A DNA stretch of 64,000 nucleotides. It comes from Gammaproteobacteria bacterium (GTDB taxonomy: Bacteria > Pseudomonadota > Gammaproteobacteria > Pseudomonadales > Azotimanducaceae). The notes beneath the pieces were generated by a model. It was not told the origin of the DNA, made no database searches, and worked only from the letters and a program-made list of their open reading frames with translations. Numbering within the stretch: the stretch's first letter is position 1; every line of letters starts with the position of its first letter. Of this stretch, positions 45,342 to 54,742 are shown piece after piece. The translations under genes and the position numbers were made by a program. Location of the stretch: the NCBI GenBank assembly GCA_026705345.1, contig JAPPAV010000026.1, positions 25,500 to 89,499 of the forward strand, in the 5' to 3' direction.

Positions 45342-45392
45342 GCCATGTGCAATGTTGGTGGATGATCCGAAGGGGCGGTGGGGCCGGCGGAG

Positions 45393-45923
45393 TCAGCGCC
45401 GCCGGTACACCCGTACCGAACGCACGTCCTGCCCGCCCGTCTCGATATCGACCGTCACGCGCAGGAGCGTACCGTTGCGTTCGAGCGCGAACGTCTCTCT
45501 GCCCTTGATACCGCCGCGAACGGATCGAATAACCAGATCGCCTTCGTCCCAGCCGGCGTGCACTCTCCAAAGATGCCGTTCTCGTTCTCCCCAGCTGACA
45601 TCCCGGTAAAGGGTCCCGTCGTAGCGGATGCCCATGGATACGTCGTCCTGCTCGACTTCGAGTCGCGTGGCCGTCAACACCGGGAAGTCCTGCACGGCGA
45701 AGGTGGCCGATGCCGCCGCATCCGACTGCCGACCCCTTACCACGTCGCGATCCTCTCGCCGGCGAATGGCCTCGAGGTCGGGCGGTGCATCGCTGGCCTC
45801 GCGGTCAAGCACCCAGTCGCCGGTCAGATCGAACCCCCGGGGCACGATGGGGTCCAGCGTGTTGCAAGCCGGCACGAGAAGCACAACACCGAACGCCAGC
45901 GAACGCCGCGGACAATAGGGCAT
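45393..45923 (-). CDS. Putative lipoprotein
   Basis: This 176-residue protein has a signal with lipobox LVPAC (Cys20) and a mature beta-rich region beginning FDLTGDWVLDREASDAP. That opening is reminiscent of small lipocalin-like lipoproteins that start with G.W.L. I do not recognise a named family. It is transcribed toward 45393 and diverges from the amidohydrolase at 45998. Confidence 0.65.
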   Translation of the reverse strand: MPYCPRRSLAFGVVLLVPACNTLDPIVPRGFDLTGDWVLDREASDAPPDLEAIRRREDRDVVRGRQSDAAASATFAVQDFPVLTATRLEVEQDDVSMGIRYDGTLYRDVSWGERERHLWRVHAGWDEGDLVIRSVRGGIKGRETFALERNGTLLRVTVDIETGGQDVRSVRVYRRR

Positions 45924-45997
45924 CAGTGACCCCTTGAGAAAATTGAAGCAAAATCGTAACCCGCACGCGCTTCCACAAAAAGCTCCCGAGGAACCCC

Positions 45998-47146
45998 ATG
46001 CGCTACGAAGTCATTTCCGCCGATTGCCACGTGGACTTGCCGTGGCTGCCGGAGAACCTGTTCACCGACGAGGCACCCGCAGAGCTCACGGACCGCATGC
46101 CGTATGTCGAGGAAACCGACGGCGACCGCTTCTGGGTAAGCCGGAAAGGGGCCCGGTTCGGGCTCCAGAACGGCATGGGATCGGCGGGGCGGCGCTACGT
46201 GCCCGGGCAGATCCACCGCTCCGACCGGATGGCCGAACAGGGCCTGTACCGCGACGGCGAAGCGGGAATCCGCCGCCTGACCGAGCCGAACCTGCGCATC
46301 CGCGACCAAGACCTGGACGGTGTCCAAGCCGAGGTGCTGTACGGCATTCTCGGTGCCGCGATGCGTCTGGACGACAACGATGCCGCCGACGAAATGATGC
46401 GGATCTACAACGCCTGGCTCGCCGACTTCTGCGCGACCCACCCGGATCGGTTCGCCGGCCTCGCCAACATCCCCAGCCACGACGTCGATGCCGCCGTCCG
46501 GGAAGTCGACCGCGTCGCCCGACGCGGCGTGCTGCGCGGCATAGAAGTGGCGAATACCCACGACATGGCGCCGCTCTTCGATGCCTGCTGGGAACCGCTC
46601 TGGGCCGCCGCCGAGGACGCCGGGCTGCCGGTCCACTACCACACCATCGGCCCGCGCATGGACTACGACTTCGAGTCGATGTCCGCGCTGGGCAGGCGCC
46701 AGGCGTTCGCGGTGCACATCACCAGCTTCCAGCTCGCCATGGCGAAGATCATCATGGAGATCATCTACGGCGGCGTACTCGAAGCCCATCCCGGGCTGAA
46801 AGTCGTCATCGGCGAGAGCGGGATCGGCTGGATTCCCTACATCCTCGAACACATGGACCTCGAGTGGGAGGACCAGTTCAAGGATCTGACACTGGCTATG
46901 AAGCCGTCGGAATATTGGCGACGGCAGTGCTACGCCACCTACCAGAGCGATCCGATCGGCATCCGCCTGCTCGACATTCTCGGCGAGGACAACGTTATGT
47001 GGGGCAGCGACTTCCCCCACCCCGACGGGGTCTGGCCAGACTCGCAGGAGTTCATCGCTCGGGAACTCGACGGCGTGTCGAGCGAGACCCGAAGGAAAAT
47101 CGTCTGCGACAACGCGGCAAGGCTCTACGGCTTCGAAAGCCAGTAA
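45998..47146 (+). CDS. Amidohydrolase 2 family metal-dependent hydrolase (paralogue 3)
   Basis: This 382-residue protein begins MRYEVISADCHVDLPWLPE, with an SADCHV metal site. It has VHYHTIGPRMDY and WGSDFPHPDGVWP, the late metal motif. It is closest in style to the proteins at 9191 and 22308 but clearly diverged. It probably hydrolyses or decarboxylates an organic acid. The leader holds AAAAAGCTCCCGAGGA, with GAGGA nine bases before the ATG. Confidence 0.88.
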   Translation: MRYEVISADCHVDLPWLPENLFTDEAPAELTDRMPYVEETDGDRFWVSRKGARFGLQNGMGSAGRRYVPGQIHRSDRMAEQGLYRDGEAGIRRLTEPNLRIRDQDLDGVQAEVLYGILGAAMRLDDNDAADEMMRIYNAWLADFCATHPDRFAGLANIPSHDVDAAVREVDRVARRGVLRGIEVANTHDMAPLFDACWEPLWAAAEDAGLPVHYHTIGPRMDYDFESMSALGRRQAFAVHITSFQLAMAKIIMEIIYGGVLEAHPGLKVVIGESGIGWIPYILEHMDLEWEDQFKDLTLAMKPSEYWRRQCYATYQSDPIGIRLLDILGEDNVMWGSDFPHPDGVWPDSQEFIARELDGVSSETRRKIVCDNAARLYGFESQ

Positions 47147-47222
47147 GTAGTTTCACCTATCCGGTAAGTTGGCGTAGGCTTGGGGCATTCCAAGGACAAG
47201 CTACCCAACAAGGAGAAGTTAG

Positions 47223-47639
47223 ATGGGTACCGAAGTCATCGCCTTGGGCGCTTCCTTTCTCGCTTCCGTCTTCGCGTTCGGCGTGTTCATGTGGCGCGTG
47301 GTCGTGAAGATGTTCGAGCAGTTCGGCACCAGGATCGATCAGCAATTCGCCAATCTCGACGGCAAATTCAGCGACCGTTTCGAGACACTCGACCGCAAGA
47401 TCGACGACAGGTTCCAGACGCTCGATCGCAAGATCGACGATCGTTTCGTGACCCTCGACCGCCGGATCGACGAGAAGATCCAACCGATCGAAGCGAAGGT
47501 CGACAAGCTTGACAGGAAGGTCGACGAGTTGGCCAAGGACCATCAGTCCTTGGCGCGCCAACTCGCCGAGTTCCGGGGCGAGGTGCGCGGACGTCTTGGG
47601 GAACTGACGCTGCCCGGTCCGCAGCAGGAGCCGGTATAG
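47223..47639 (+). CDS. Membrane-anchored protein with 11-residue coiled-coil repeats
   Basis: This 138-residue protein has one N-terminal membrane helix (about residues 5-27). A run of five 11-residue units follows at residues 41-95: QFANLDGKFSD, RFETLDRKIDD, RFQTLDRKIDD, RFVTLDRRIDE, KIQPIEAKVDK. Eleven-residue repeats form long coiled coils, so the protein is probably an inner-membrane anchored rod reaching into the cytoplasm or periplasm. AAGGAG precedes the ATG. The DNA shows matching 33-base repeats. No enzymatic domain is seen. Confidence 0.75.
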   Translation: MGTEVIALGASFLASVFAFGVFMWRVVVKMFEQFGTRIDQQFANLDGKFSDRFETLDRKIDDRFQTLDRKIDDRFVTLDRRIDEKIQPIEAKVDKLDRKVDELAKDHQSLARQLAEFRGEVRGRLGELTLPGPQQEPV

Positions 47640-47657
47640 GACCGCGCGGGGACGAGG

Positions 47658-50642
47658 TCAGTCCGGGAGACTGAGCAACTCCGCGTTGCCGCCCGTCGCG
47701 GTCGTGTTCCAGGTCACCGTGCGCTCGACGGCGAACCGCGCTAGGTAGTTCGGACCCCCGGCTTTGGGTCCAGTCCCGGACAGTCCTTCGCCGCCGAACG
47801 GCTGGACCCCGACCGTCGCCCCGACCATGTCGCGATTGACATAGGTATTGCCGACCTTGACCGTGGCCATCACGTCCGCCGCGCACCGATGAATGCGCGA
47901 GTGGATGCCAAGCGTCAGACCGTAGCCCGCGTTCTGGATATCGGCCAGCGCACGATCGAGGCGCGGGGCCGCGAAGCGTGCGACGTGCAGGATCGGACCG
48001 AATCGCTCCGTGTCAAGCTCCGCGATGGAGCCGACCTCGATCAGCGTGGGACCGATATAGCATCCCTCGAGTCCCGGAGGGACTTCGCACTGGTAGACGA
48101 TCTTGTCCCGCATCGCATCGACATGGGCCTCGAGCCTATCCAACGCCGCCCGGTCAATCACGGGCCCGACATCCGTCGCCGGATCCGCCGGAACGCCGAT
48201 CACGAGCGCGCGCATCGCACCGACGATCATCGCGATCAGCTGTTCGGCGATGTCCTGCTGGACGTAGAGCACGCGCAGCGACGAGCAGCGCTGTCCGGCC
48301 GACCGGAATGCCGACGCGACGACATCGTCCGTGACCTGTTCCGGCAGTGCCGTCGAGTCCACGACCATCGCGTTCTGGCCACCGGTCTCGGCAATGAGCG
48401 GAACCAAGGGGCCGTCCTTGTCGGCGAGCGAGCGCTGGATCGCCTTGGCGGTCGCGGTCGAGCCGGTGAAGGCGACACCGGCGAGGTAGTCGTTGGCGAC
48501 AACGGCCGCGCCGGTATCCACGCCTCCGCAGACCAATCGGACGGCGTTCTCCGGGACGCCGGCCTCATGCATCAGTTCCACGGCCGCGGCAGCGATCCGC
48601 GGCGTCTGGGGCGCCGGCTTGGCGACGACGGTATTGCCCGCCGCGAGGGCCGCAACGACCTGGCCCGCGAAAATAGCCAGCGGGAAGTTCCAAGGCGAGA
48701 TGCAGGCGAACACGCCGCGACCATGCATTTCCAGGGTATTCGACTCGCCGGTCGGTCCCCGCAAGACCTGTCCATGTGCGAACAATCGTTCGCATTCCAC
48801 GCCGTAGTAGCGGCAAAAGTCGGCGGCTTCGCGAACCTCCGCGACGGCATCGACCAGCGTCTTGCCCGCCTCCTCGGCCATCAGCGCGACAAAGCGGGGG
48901 CGGTTCGCTTCGATCAGGTCCGCGAGCCGGCCGAGACATTCGCGGCGTGAGGCGGCCGGCGTTGTTTCCCAAGCCGGAAACGCTGCGGCGGCACGCCGGA
49001 ATTCTCGGTCGACATCGGCTTTCGGCACGTCGTCCAGAACGTCGCAGGATGTTGCCGCGACGAGGAGTTCATCCACGCGGCTGCGCTGTCCCAAGTCCAA
49101 TCCGGTGGAGTTCCGACGGTCCCCATAGAGATCGGGAGGCAACGAGATCCGGGGATGTGGCGACCCGCCGTAGTCCGCAACGACCTCGAGGGGGTCGCGC
49201 ACCAGTTCGTCCACGTCGATGTTGTCGTCCAGGAACCGATTGACGAACGACGAGTTCGCGCCGTTCTCGAGAAGCCGCCGCACCAGGTAGGCAAGCAGGT
49301 CCTTGTGCGCGCCGACCGGTGCATAGACACGTACCGGCGGCAGATCGTCGAAACACCGTCGCGCCTCGTCGTAAAGCAGTTCGCCCATACCGTGCAGACG
49401 CTGGAATTCGTAGGGTCCACAAGCGCTTCGAGCGAGTTCCAGCACCGCCGCCAGGGTGTGCGCGTTGTGCGTGGCGAACTGCGGATAGATGTGGCGGCAA
49501 CCGAAGAGGCGCGCCGCACAAGCCAGGTACGCGAGATCCGTGGATGCCTTGCGGGTGTAGACCGGGTAGGAGCTTAAGCCCTCGACCTGGGCCCGTTTGA
49601 TCTCGGTATCCCAGTACGCGCCTTTGACCAGGCGCACCATCACCGGCCTACCCAGCGAGTCCAGCCAATCGATTACCGCCGGCGCCCGTTTCGAGTACGC
49701 CTGCACGGCGAGACCGAGCCCCTCCCATCCATCGAGCTCCGGCGCCCGGGCAAGGCGTTCGAGCAGCACGAGGGACAATTCGAGGCGCTCGGCCTCCTCG
49801 GCGTCGACGGTCAAGTGGATGTTGCGCTCTGCGGCTTCCCGGGCCAGGTCGAGCAACGTTGGCCCGAGTTCCTCGACAACCCGTTGGCGCTGCAGCGGCT
49901 CGTAGCGTGGGTGAAGCGCCGAAAGCTTGATGGAAACCCCGGATGCGTCCATGGGAGTCCCTCCCGGAGAGGCGTCTCCCACGGCGCGAATTGCGCGCCG
50001 GTAGGATTCCGTGTAACGGGCCGCATCCTCGTAGGTCCGCGCGCCTTCGCCGAGCATGTCGAAGGACGACAGTGCCACGCCGTTCGCGCGTTCTCTCGAC
50101 AGGGCCTCCTCGATGGTGCGCCCCTGGACGAACTCGCCGCCAACGATCCGCACTGCCCGCGACATGGCGGCCCGGGCCACGGATTCGCCGACGCGACCTG
50201 CCAACCGGTTGATCCATCCACCGACGTCGGCTGTGACGTCGTCGCCGAGACCGATGACATTGCCGGTCAGCATCAGCGCCCACGTTGACGCGTTCAAGAA
50301 CACGGAGTCGGAATGCCCAACGTGCTCCGCCCAGTTCGCCGTGCCGATCTTCTCGGCGATGAGCGCTTCGGCGGTGTCGTCGTCCGGTATTCGGAGCAGC
50401 GCCTCGCTGATGCACAAGAGGGCGATCCCCTCTTCGTTCGACAACCCGTATTCTTGGAGGAACAGGTCGAGCAGCGACCGCTCGTCGGCCCGCCGCCGAC
50501 AGCCTTCAACCAATCGCCGGGCCGTCTCGAGGACCCGTTTCCGTTCGGCGTAGGTGAACGGCACCTCTTCGAGCCGCGTGCGCACGGCATCGCGTTCGCC
50601 CTGCTCGCCGGCACTCACGATTGCGTCCCATTCCCTCGTCAT
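47658..50642 (-). CDS. putA: Bifunctional proline dehydrogenase / P5C dehydrogenase, no DNA-binding domain
   Basis: This 994-residue enzyme oxidises proline to glutamate in two steps. The FAD-binding proline dehydrogenase part includes YPQFATHNAHTLA and FQRLHGMGELLYDEAR. The aldehyde dehydrogenase part has ETGGQNAMVVD and the catalytic Cys in SAGQRCSSLRVLY. The N-terminus goes straight into the helical arm, so the ribbon-helix-helix repressor domain of E. coli PutA is missing. ATG 50642 sits just after the stop of the upstream flavoprotein gene; ATG 50669 would overlap it. Confidence 0.93.
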   Translation of the reverse strand: MTREWDAIVSAGEQGERDAVRTRLEEVPFTYAERKRVLETARRLVEGCRRRADERSLLDLFLQEYGLSNEEGIALLCISEALLRIPDDDTAEALIAEKIGTANWAEHVGHSDSVFLNASTWALMLTGNVIGLGDDVTADVGGWINRLAGRVGESVARAAMSRAVRIVGGEFVQGRTIEEALSRERANGVALSSFDMLGEGARTYEDAARYTESYRRAIRAVGDASPGGTPMDASGVSIKLSALHPRYEPLQRQRVVEELGPTLLDLAREAAERNIHLTVDAEEAERLELSLVLLERLARAPELDGWEGLGLAVQAYSKRAPAVIDWLDSLGRPVMVRLVKGAYWDTEIKRAQVEGLSSYPVYTRKASTDLAYLACAARLFGCRHIYPQFATHNAHTLAAVLELARSACGPYEFQRLHGMGELLYDEARRCFDDLPPVRVYAPVGAHKDLLAYLVRRLLENGANSSFVNRFLDDNIDVDELVRDPLEVVADYGGSPHPRISLPPDLYGDRRNSTGLDLGQRSRVDELLVAATSCDVLDDVPKADVDREFRRAAAAFPAWETTPAASRRECLGRLADLIEANRPRFVALMAEEAGKTLVDAVAEVREAADFCRYYGVECERLFAHGQVLRGPTGESNTLEMHGRGVFACISPWNFPLAIFAGQVVAALAAGNTVVAKPAPQTPRIAAAAVELMHEAGVPENAVRLVCGGVDTGAAVVANDYLAGVAFTGSTATAKAIQRSLADKDGPLVPLIAETGGQNAMVVDSTALPEQVTDDVVASAFRSAGQRCSSLRVLYVQQDIAEQLIAMIVGAMRALVIGVPADPATDVGPVIDRAALDRLEAHVDAMRDKIVYQCEVPPGLEGCYIGPTLIEVGSIAELDTERFGPILHVARFAAPRLDRALADIQNAGYGLTLGIHSRIHRCAADVMATVKVGNTYVNRDMVGATVGVQPFGGEGLSGTGPKAGGPNYLARFAVERTVTWNTTATGGNAELLSLPD

Positions 50643-50643
50643 G

Positions 50644-52125
50644 TCAACCGGTCCCGGCACCGCTGGCATTGTGGCCTGCCGTTCGACCGAACACCGCTCC
50701 GGCGGTCAACCCGGTGCCGCCCGGATAGTTGAAGTAGTAGAGTCCGCCCACCAGTTCGCCAGCCGCGAACAAACCCGGAATCGGCGAGCCGTCCTCGGCC
50801 AGCACCCGGGCTTCGGCATCAACCGCAAGACCGCCGAAGGTGAACGTAATGCCGCAGCTGACGCCGTAGGCTTCAAAGGGCGGCGTGTCCAAACGGTTCG
50901 CCCAGTTCGATTTCCCCACCGCGAGGCCGACGGTGCCGCGACCGTCCTTCACCGTGGGATCGAAAGGCGTCTCGGTATCGACTGCGGCATTGAACCGGGC
51001 GATCTCCGCCACCAACGCCTGGGCGTTCATTGTCTCGGTCGACGCGATCCTCTCTGCCAATGCCTCCACGCTATCGGCCGCGGCCTTGGTCACCTTGCCG
51101 ATGCGGTACTCGTCGCGCAGCAGGTGGGCGACCTTGGCATCGAAGATCTGCCAAGCACATTGACCCGGCTGGTTCAGTATCTCGCGTCCATAGCGTGCGT
51201 AGGTGTAGTTGCGGAAGTCGGCGCCCTCGTCCACGAACCGGCGCCCTTCCCGGTTCACGACGATTCCGAACGGGTAGGAGTGCTTCTGGAAGTTGTCTCC
51301 CACGTCCAGGTCGCCGAATTCCGGTGCGTTCATATCCCATGCGACCGCGTGGCAACCGGAAAAGTTGCCTCTCGTCGCTGCCCCGACGCCGACAGCCATT
51401 CGTATGCCGTCGCCGGTGTTGAATCGCGTACCCCGGACCTTGGCGAGATCCCAGCCGGGGCCGAGGTACCGCGCCCGCCAAGCGGGGTTGGACTCGAAGC
51501 CGCCACAGGCGAGCACCACGGCATCGGCGTCCAGGCGGGGTGCTTCGGAGGCACTCCCCAGGCGAACTTCGAAGCCCTCCGGTGTTCCTTCGAGTCCGCT
51601 CGCGCGGGCACCGTAGCGAATCTCGACCCCCGATTCCCGGGCGATGTCCGTCAACGAGTCGATCAGTCCGGGCCCGCCGCCCCAGGCTTCGACGGTCACG
51701 CCGCCCCAGAAACGGACCCTCCCGTCCATTTCGAACGACTGCCGCCCGTAGAGCGGCAGGAAACGCACGCCCTTGTCGCGCATCCAGCAGAGCACCTCGA
51801 AACTCGAATCGATGAGGCGTTCGGCGAGTTCGGGGTCGGCGCGGTAGTCGGTCACTCGGCCTAGGTCGTCGTAGAACCGTTCCCTGGGATAGGTGCCGAA
51901 ATCCGCACGCCGGACTTCGGCCTCGGTCAGTTCCGGCATCAGGCGGCGTAGATCGTCCACCCCGGCGTAGACGGTACGCATCGCGCCGGCGGTGAAGCGG
52001 GAATTGCCGCCCCGCAAGGCGTGCGGCGCCCGTTCCAGCACGGTAACGTCCGCCCCCCGCTCCCTGGCGGCTATTGCGGCGACCAACGCGGCGTTGCCTC
52101 CGCCAATCACGACGACATGGGGCAC
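50644..52125 (-). CDS. tcuA: FAD-dependent tricarballylate dehydrogenase-like flavoprotein
   Basis: This 493-residue flavoprotein has a Rossmann start PHVVVIGGGNAALVAAIAA, then RGGNSRFTAGAMRT and the C-terminal FAD block GLFAAGELVGGLYYFNYPGG. It belongs to the fumarate reductase/succinate dehydrogenase flavoprotein family, closest in pattern to TcuA, which oxidises tricarballylate. No tcuB partner lies in the window, so the substrate may differ. The GTG at 52125 has AGGAG seven bases upstream. It is the first gene before putA, with a one-base gap. Confidence 0.8.
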   Translation of the reverse strand: MPHVVVIGGGNAALVAAIAARERGADVTVLERAPHALRGGNSRFTAGAMRTVYAGVDDLRRLMPELTEAEVRRADFGTYPRERFYDDLGRVTDYRADPELAERLIDSSFEVLCWMRDKGVRFLPLYGRQSFEMDGRVRFWGGVTVEAWGGGPGLIDSLTDIARESGVEIRYGARASGLEGTPEGFEVRLGSASEAPRLDADAVVLACGGFESNPAWRARYLGPGWDLAKVRGTRFNTGDGIRMAVGVGAATRGNFSGCHAVAWDMNAPEFGDLDVGDNFQKHSYPFGIVVNREGRRFVDEGADFRNYTYARYGREILNQPGQCAWQIFDAKVAHLLRDEYRIGKVTKAAADSVEALAERIASTETMNAQALVAEIARFNAAVDTETPFDPTVKDGRGTVGLAVGKSNWANRLDTPPFEAYGVSCGITFTFGGLAVDAEARVLAEDGSPIPGLFAAGELVGGLYYFNYPGGTGLTAGAVFGRTAGHNASGAGTG

Positions 52126-52226
52126 GCATGTTCTCCTGAGTCTCGGGGACGCAACTATGCGAACCCCGGAGAGTCCCCGCAAGCCGCTACACTTGGATTT
52201 CCGGCACGACGAAAGGAGACAGATCG

Positions 52227-52601
52227 ATGCGCACCGATACGATGCTATTCGCCAAGGACGTCGTCGCAACGTCCCGCTGGTACCAGGATTTCCTCGGCAT
52301 GCAGTCCGGACATGGCGGATCGGAGTTCGAGATGCTGATGGACGGCGACACGGTACTCCTCGAACTCCATGAGATCGACGCGGATCACGACCATGGGGTG
52401 GCCACCGCCGAACCGCTCGGCCACGGCGTCATTGTCTTCGTTCACGTCGAGGATCCGGGCGCAGCGCTGAATCGCGCCCGGGAGTTGGGGATCGACGTCG
52501 TCAGCGACCTTCAGTACAACCAACAGGCCCGCATGACCGAGTTCACCGTCCGCGACCCCAACGGCTACGCGATCTGCGTGTGCAAGTCCGACTGGGGTTG
52601 A
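52227..52601 (+). CDS. VOC family protein
   Basis: This 124-residue glyoxalase-fold protein has TMLFAKDVVATSRWYQDFLG and the closing FTVRDPNGYAICVCKSDWG. Two His-Asp pairs in HEIDADHDHG may bind metal. AAAGGAGAC lies seven bases before the ATG. It is transcribed away from the flavoprotein gene and faces lpxC. The substrate is unknown. Confidence 0.85.
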   Translation: MRTDTMLFAKDVVATSRWYQDFLGMQSGHGGSEFEMLMDGDTVLLELHEIDADHDHGVATAEPLGHGVIVFVHVEDPGAALNRARELGIDVVSDLQYNQQARMTEFTVRDPNGYAICVCKSDWG

Positions 52602-52655
52602 TCCCCCGCGCCACGCCAACAGCGTTCGGTTGCAATGCTCCTGTCCGCGCTTGTT

Positions 52656-53543
52656 TCAGGCGAGGCTGATAGGCGGCCTGCAACCGTTCTCGAAGGTGAC
52701 CGAACGATAGCTACGCTTATCGGCCAGCAGTTGCCTCACCAAGCCGTTGTTGGACGCGTGGCCGGATTGGTAGCCGGAAAACGCCCCGATGATTGGATGG
52801 CCAGCAATGTAGAGGTCGCCGATCGCATCGAGGATCTTGTGCTTGACGAACTCGTCCTCGCAGCGAAGACCCTCGTCGTTGAGCACCCCGTCGTCGTCGA
52901 CGACCACCGCATTGTCCAGGCTGCCGCCACGGACCAGGTCCATGGCGCGCAGCCGTTCGATGTCCGATAGGAAACCGAACGTGCGGGCCGGACTGATGTC
53001 GCGAATGAACGCCCGCGAAGAGAAGTCCACGGACGCATGCTGGCAGATTCCCTCGAAGTAGGGATGATCGTAGTTCATCGTGTACTCGAGCCTGAACCCG
53101 TCGTGCGGCGATAGAGTGGTGGTCGCGCATCCATCCGTCCAACTCACCTCCCGCGTGACCTCCAGGAAGCGCTTAGGTGCGGGTTGCTCCTCGATGCCCG
53201 CCGCCCGGATGAGCCGAACGAATGGTGCGGCGTTGCCGTCCATGATCGGCAGCTCCGAGCCGTTCACATCGACTTCGGCATTGTCGATGCCCAAACCGGC
53301 GAAGGTCGCCATCAGGTGTTCGATCGTGGAAATCCGGACATCGTCGTCGCCGAGGGTCGTCGCAAGTTGGGTGTCGACGACGTTTTGAGCTTTCGCCTCG
53401 ACGCTGCAGCCCAAATCGCAACGCCGAAACACAATGCCCGCGTCCGGGTGCATCGGGCGGATCGTCAGGTCGACCTCCTGACCGGTGTGGAGCCCCACTC
53501 CCTTCGCGCGCACCGCCCTTGCTAGCGTTTTTTGTTTTGTCAA
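52656..53543 (-). CDS. lpxC: UDP-3-O-acyl-N-acetylglucosamine deacetylase
   Basis: This 295-residue zinc enzyme commits the cell to lipid A synthesis. Zinc ligands are in STIEHLMA, and in FVKHKILDAIGD (His and Asp); SGYQSGHASNN is another hallmark. A TTG at 53543 is used, with AGG six bases upstream. In many gammaproteobacteria lpxC directly follows ftsZ; here it is about 2 kb away, past two regulator genes. Confidence 0.93.
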   Translation of the reverse strand: MTKQKTLARAVRAKGVGLHTGQEVDLTIRPMHPDAGIVFRRCDLGCSVEAKAQNVVDTQLATTLGDDDVRISTIEHLMATFAGLGIDNAEVDVNGSELPIMDGNAAPFVRLIRAAGIEEQPAPKRFLEVTREVSWTDGCATTTLSPHDGFRLEYTMNYDHPYFEGICQHASVDFSSRAFIRDISPARTFGFLSDIERLRAMDLVRGGSLDNAVVVDDDGVLNDEGLRCEDEFVKHKILDAIGDLYIAGHPIIGAFSGYQSGHASNNGLVRQLLADKRSYRSVTFENGCRPPISLA

Positions 53544-53863
53544 CTGACGCCTGCCGTGCAGATGTACTACGTCCCCGGCGTCCCCGAACGCCCCAACGCC
53601 GAGCTAGGTGGTGCAGTTCGATGCCTTGGCGGCATTCCGTCGTCGTTCGTCCCCACGACGGCATCGTCCAAACCCCGCGCACCGACCAACGAGCCGGCGA
53701 CCGAATAGTAGCAATCGGTTCGAACCGCCACTGCCGAACTTTTGTAACAGTTTGTATCGATTAGATTTTTGGGGAGTCGAGGTGCGAACAGAACTGATCA
53801 TCCAATCACCCCCGGACTCCAGCGCAGACGTCGCGGAGGCCGAATCAACCCGGCAGACAAGCT
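53544..53863. other. Intergenic region upstream of lpxC
   Basis: The 320 bases hold no gene I trust. The right part (about 53740-53780) is AT-rich and may be the lpxC promoter area, but no clean -35/-10 pair is visible on the minus strand. Short open frames at 53608-53874 (plus) and 53604-53801 (minus) have no family features. Confidence 0.5.
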
Positions 53864-54742
53864 CTAGCGTCTGATCAACCCCAATTCTTTGGCCACCTTC
53901 AGTGCCTCCGTTCGGCGTCTCACGGACAACTTCCGGTAGGCATTCTTCAGATGGTACTTGACGGTGTGCTCCGTCACGTCGAGTCCGTACGCTATTTCTC
54001 TGTTGGATGCACCCTTGTCGACTTCAACCAACACCTGCAGCTCCCGGCGGCTTAGGGGGACAGGATCGACACGAACTGTTTGTTCCAGCGCGTCCGGCAG
54101 GGGCTGATGAATGGCCACCCCGGCTCGGTTGGCACCGTCCATCCTAGACCCCTCGCCGTTCATTACTATGCGCTCCAGCGCCGCCGCGAAGGCTTGGATC
54201 AAACCCGATTTGTCCTTTCCTGACGGTTCGTCATCCCTTCCGGCCGCAAACGCCACAGCGGCGGGCACTATCAAACTCGCGAGTCGCCCGTTTGGCAATT
54301 GCAGGAGTTCGGGAGCCGCGCTCTCCGCGTCAAGCCGCCGCTGCCAAAACTCGGCGAGTCGTCTATTCAGCGACGCCAAGACCTGAACAACGGCGGGGTG
54401 CTTTGGTCCCGAGTTCGCGGCGCAAATCAACGCCGCCAAGTTGCCCCGACTGAGAGTCCGAACCGAGTGCCGAAGGGTTTCCGACAGCGTCGCACGCTGG
54501 GATTCCAAATGAGCGCCTAGGGCGTCTAGCAGTCGATCCGCCGCAAGTTCGAATACAACGACGTAGAGCTGCATCTTGTTGCCGAAGTGCCGGAACACCG
54601 TCTTGCACTCCACGTTGGCGCACATTGCGATGTCCTGGACCGACGTGGCCTCCAATCCCCGACGCGCAAACTGATCCAATGCCGCGTCGAGAATCTGTTG
54701 CTTCGTTTGCAGCTGTCCCTGGTTGTTTGCCACGAGAGTCAC
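53864..54742 (-). CDS. TetR-LuxR fused transcription regulator
   Basis: This 292-residue protein has an N-terminal TetR helix-turn-helix (about residues 12-58: LDQFARRGLEATSVQDIAM, then VFRHFGNKMQLY). A TetR-like ligand domain follows, and then a C-terminal LuxR/GerE helix-turn-helix (about 228-290: LSRRELQVLVEVDKGASNRE, and HTVKYHLKNAYRKL). Two DNA-binding domains of different classes in one chain is unusual. It lies between lpxC and ftsZ and diverges from a GntR gene. The GTG start at 54742 has alternatives nearby. The ligand and targets are unknown. Confidence 0.85.
   Translation of the reverse strand: MTLVANNQGQLQTKQQILDAALDQFARRGLEATSVQDIAMCANVECKTVFRHFGNKMQLYVVVFELAADRLLDALGAHLESQRATLSETLRHSVRTLSRGNLAALICAANSGPKHPAVVQVLASLNRRLAEFWQRRLDAESAAPELLQLPNGRLASLIVPAAVAFAAGRDDEPSGKDKSGLIQAFAAALERIVMNGEGSRMDGANRAGVAIHQPLPDALEQTVRVDPVPLSRRELQVLVEVDKGASNREIAYGLDVTEHTVKYHLKNAYRKLSVRRRTEALKVAKELGLIRR

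Noticed and set aside
53608..53874. An 88-residue plus-strand frame upstream of lpxC
   Set aside because: Arg/Pro-rich composition, no ribosome-binding site, no family resemblance.
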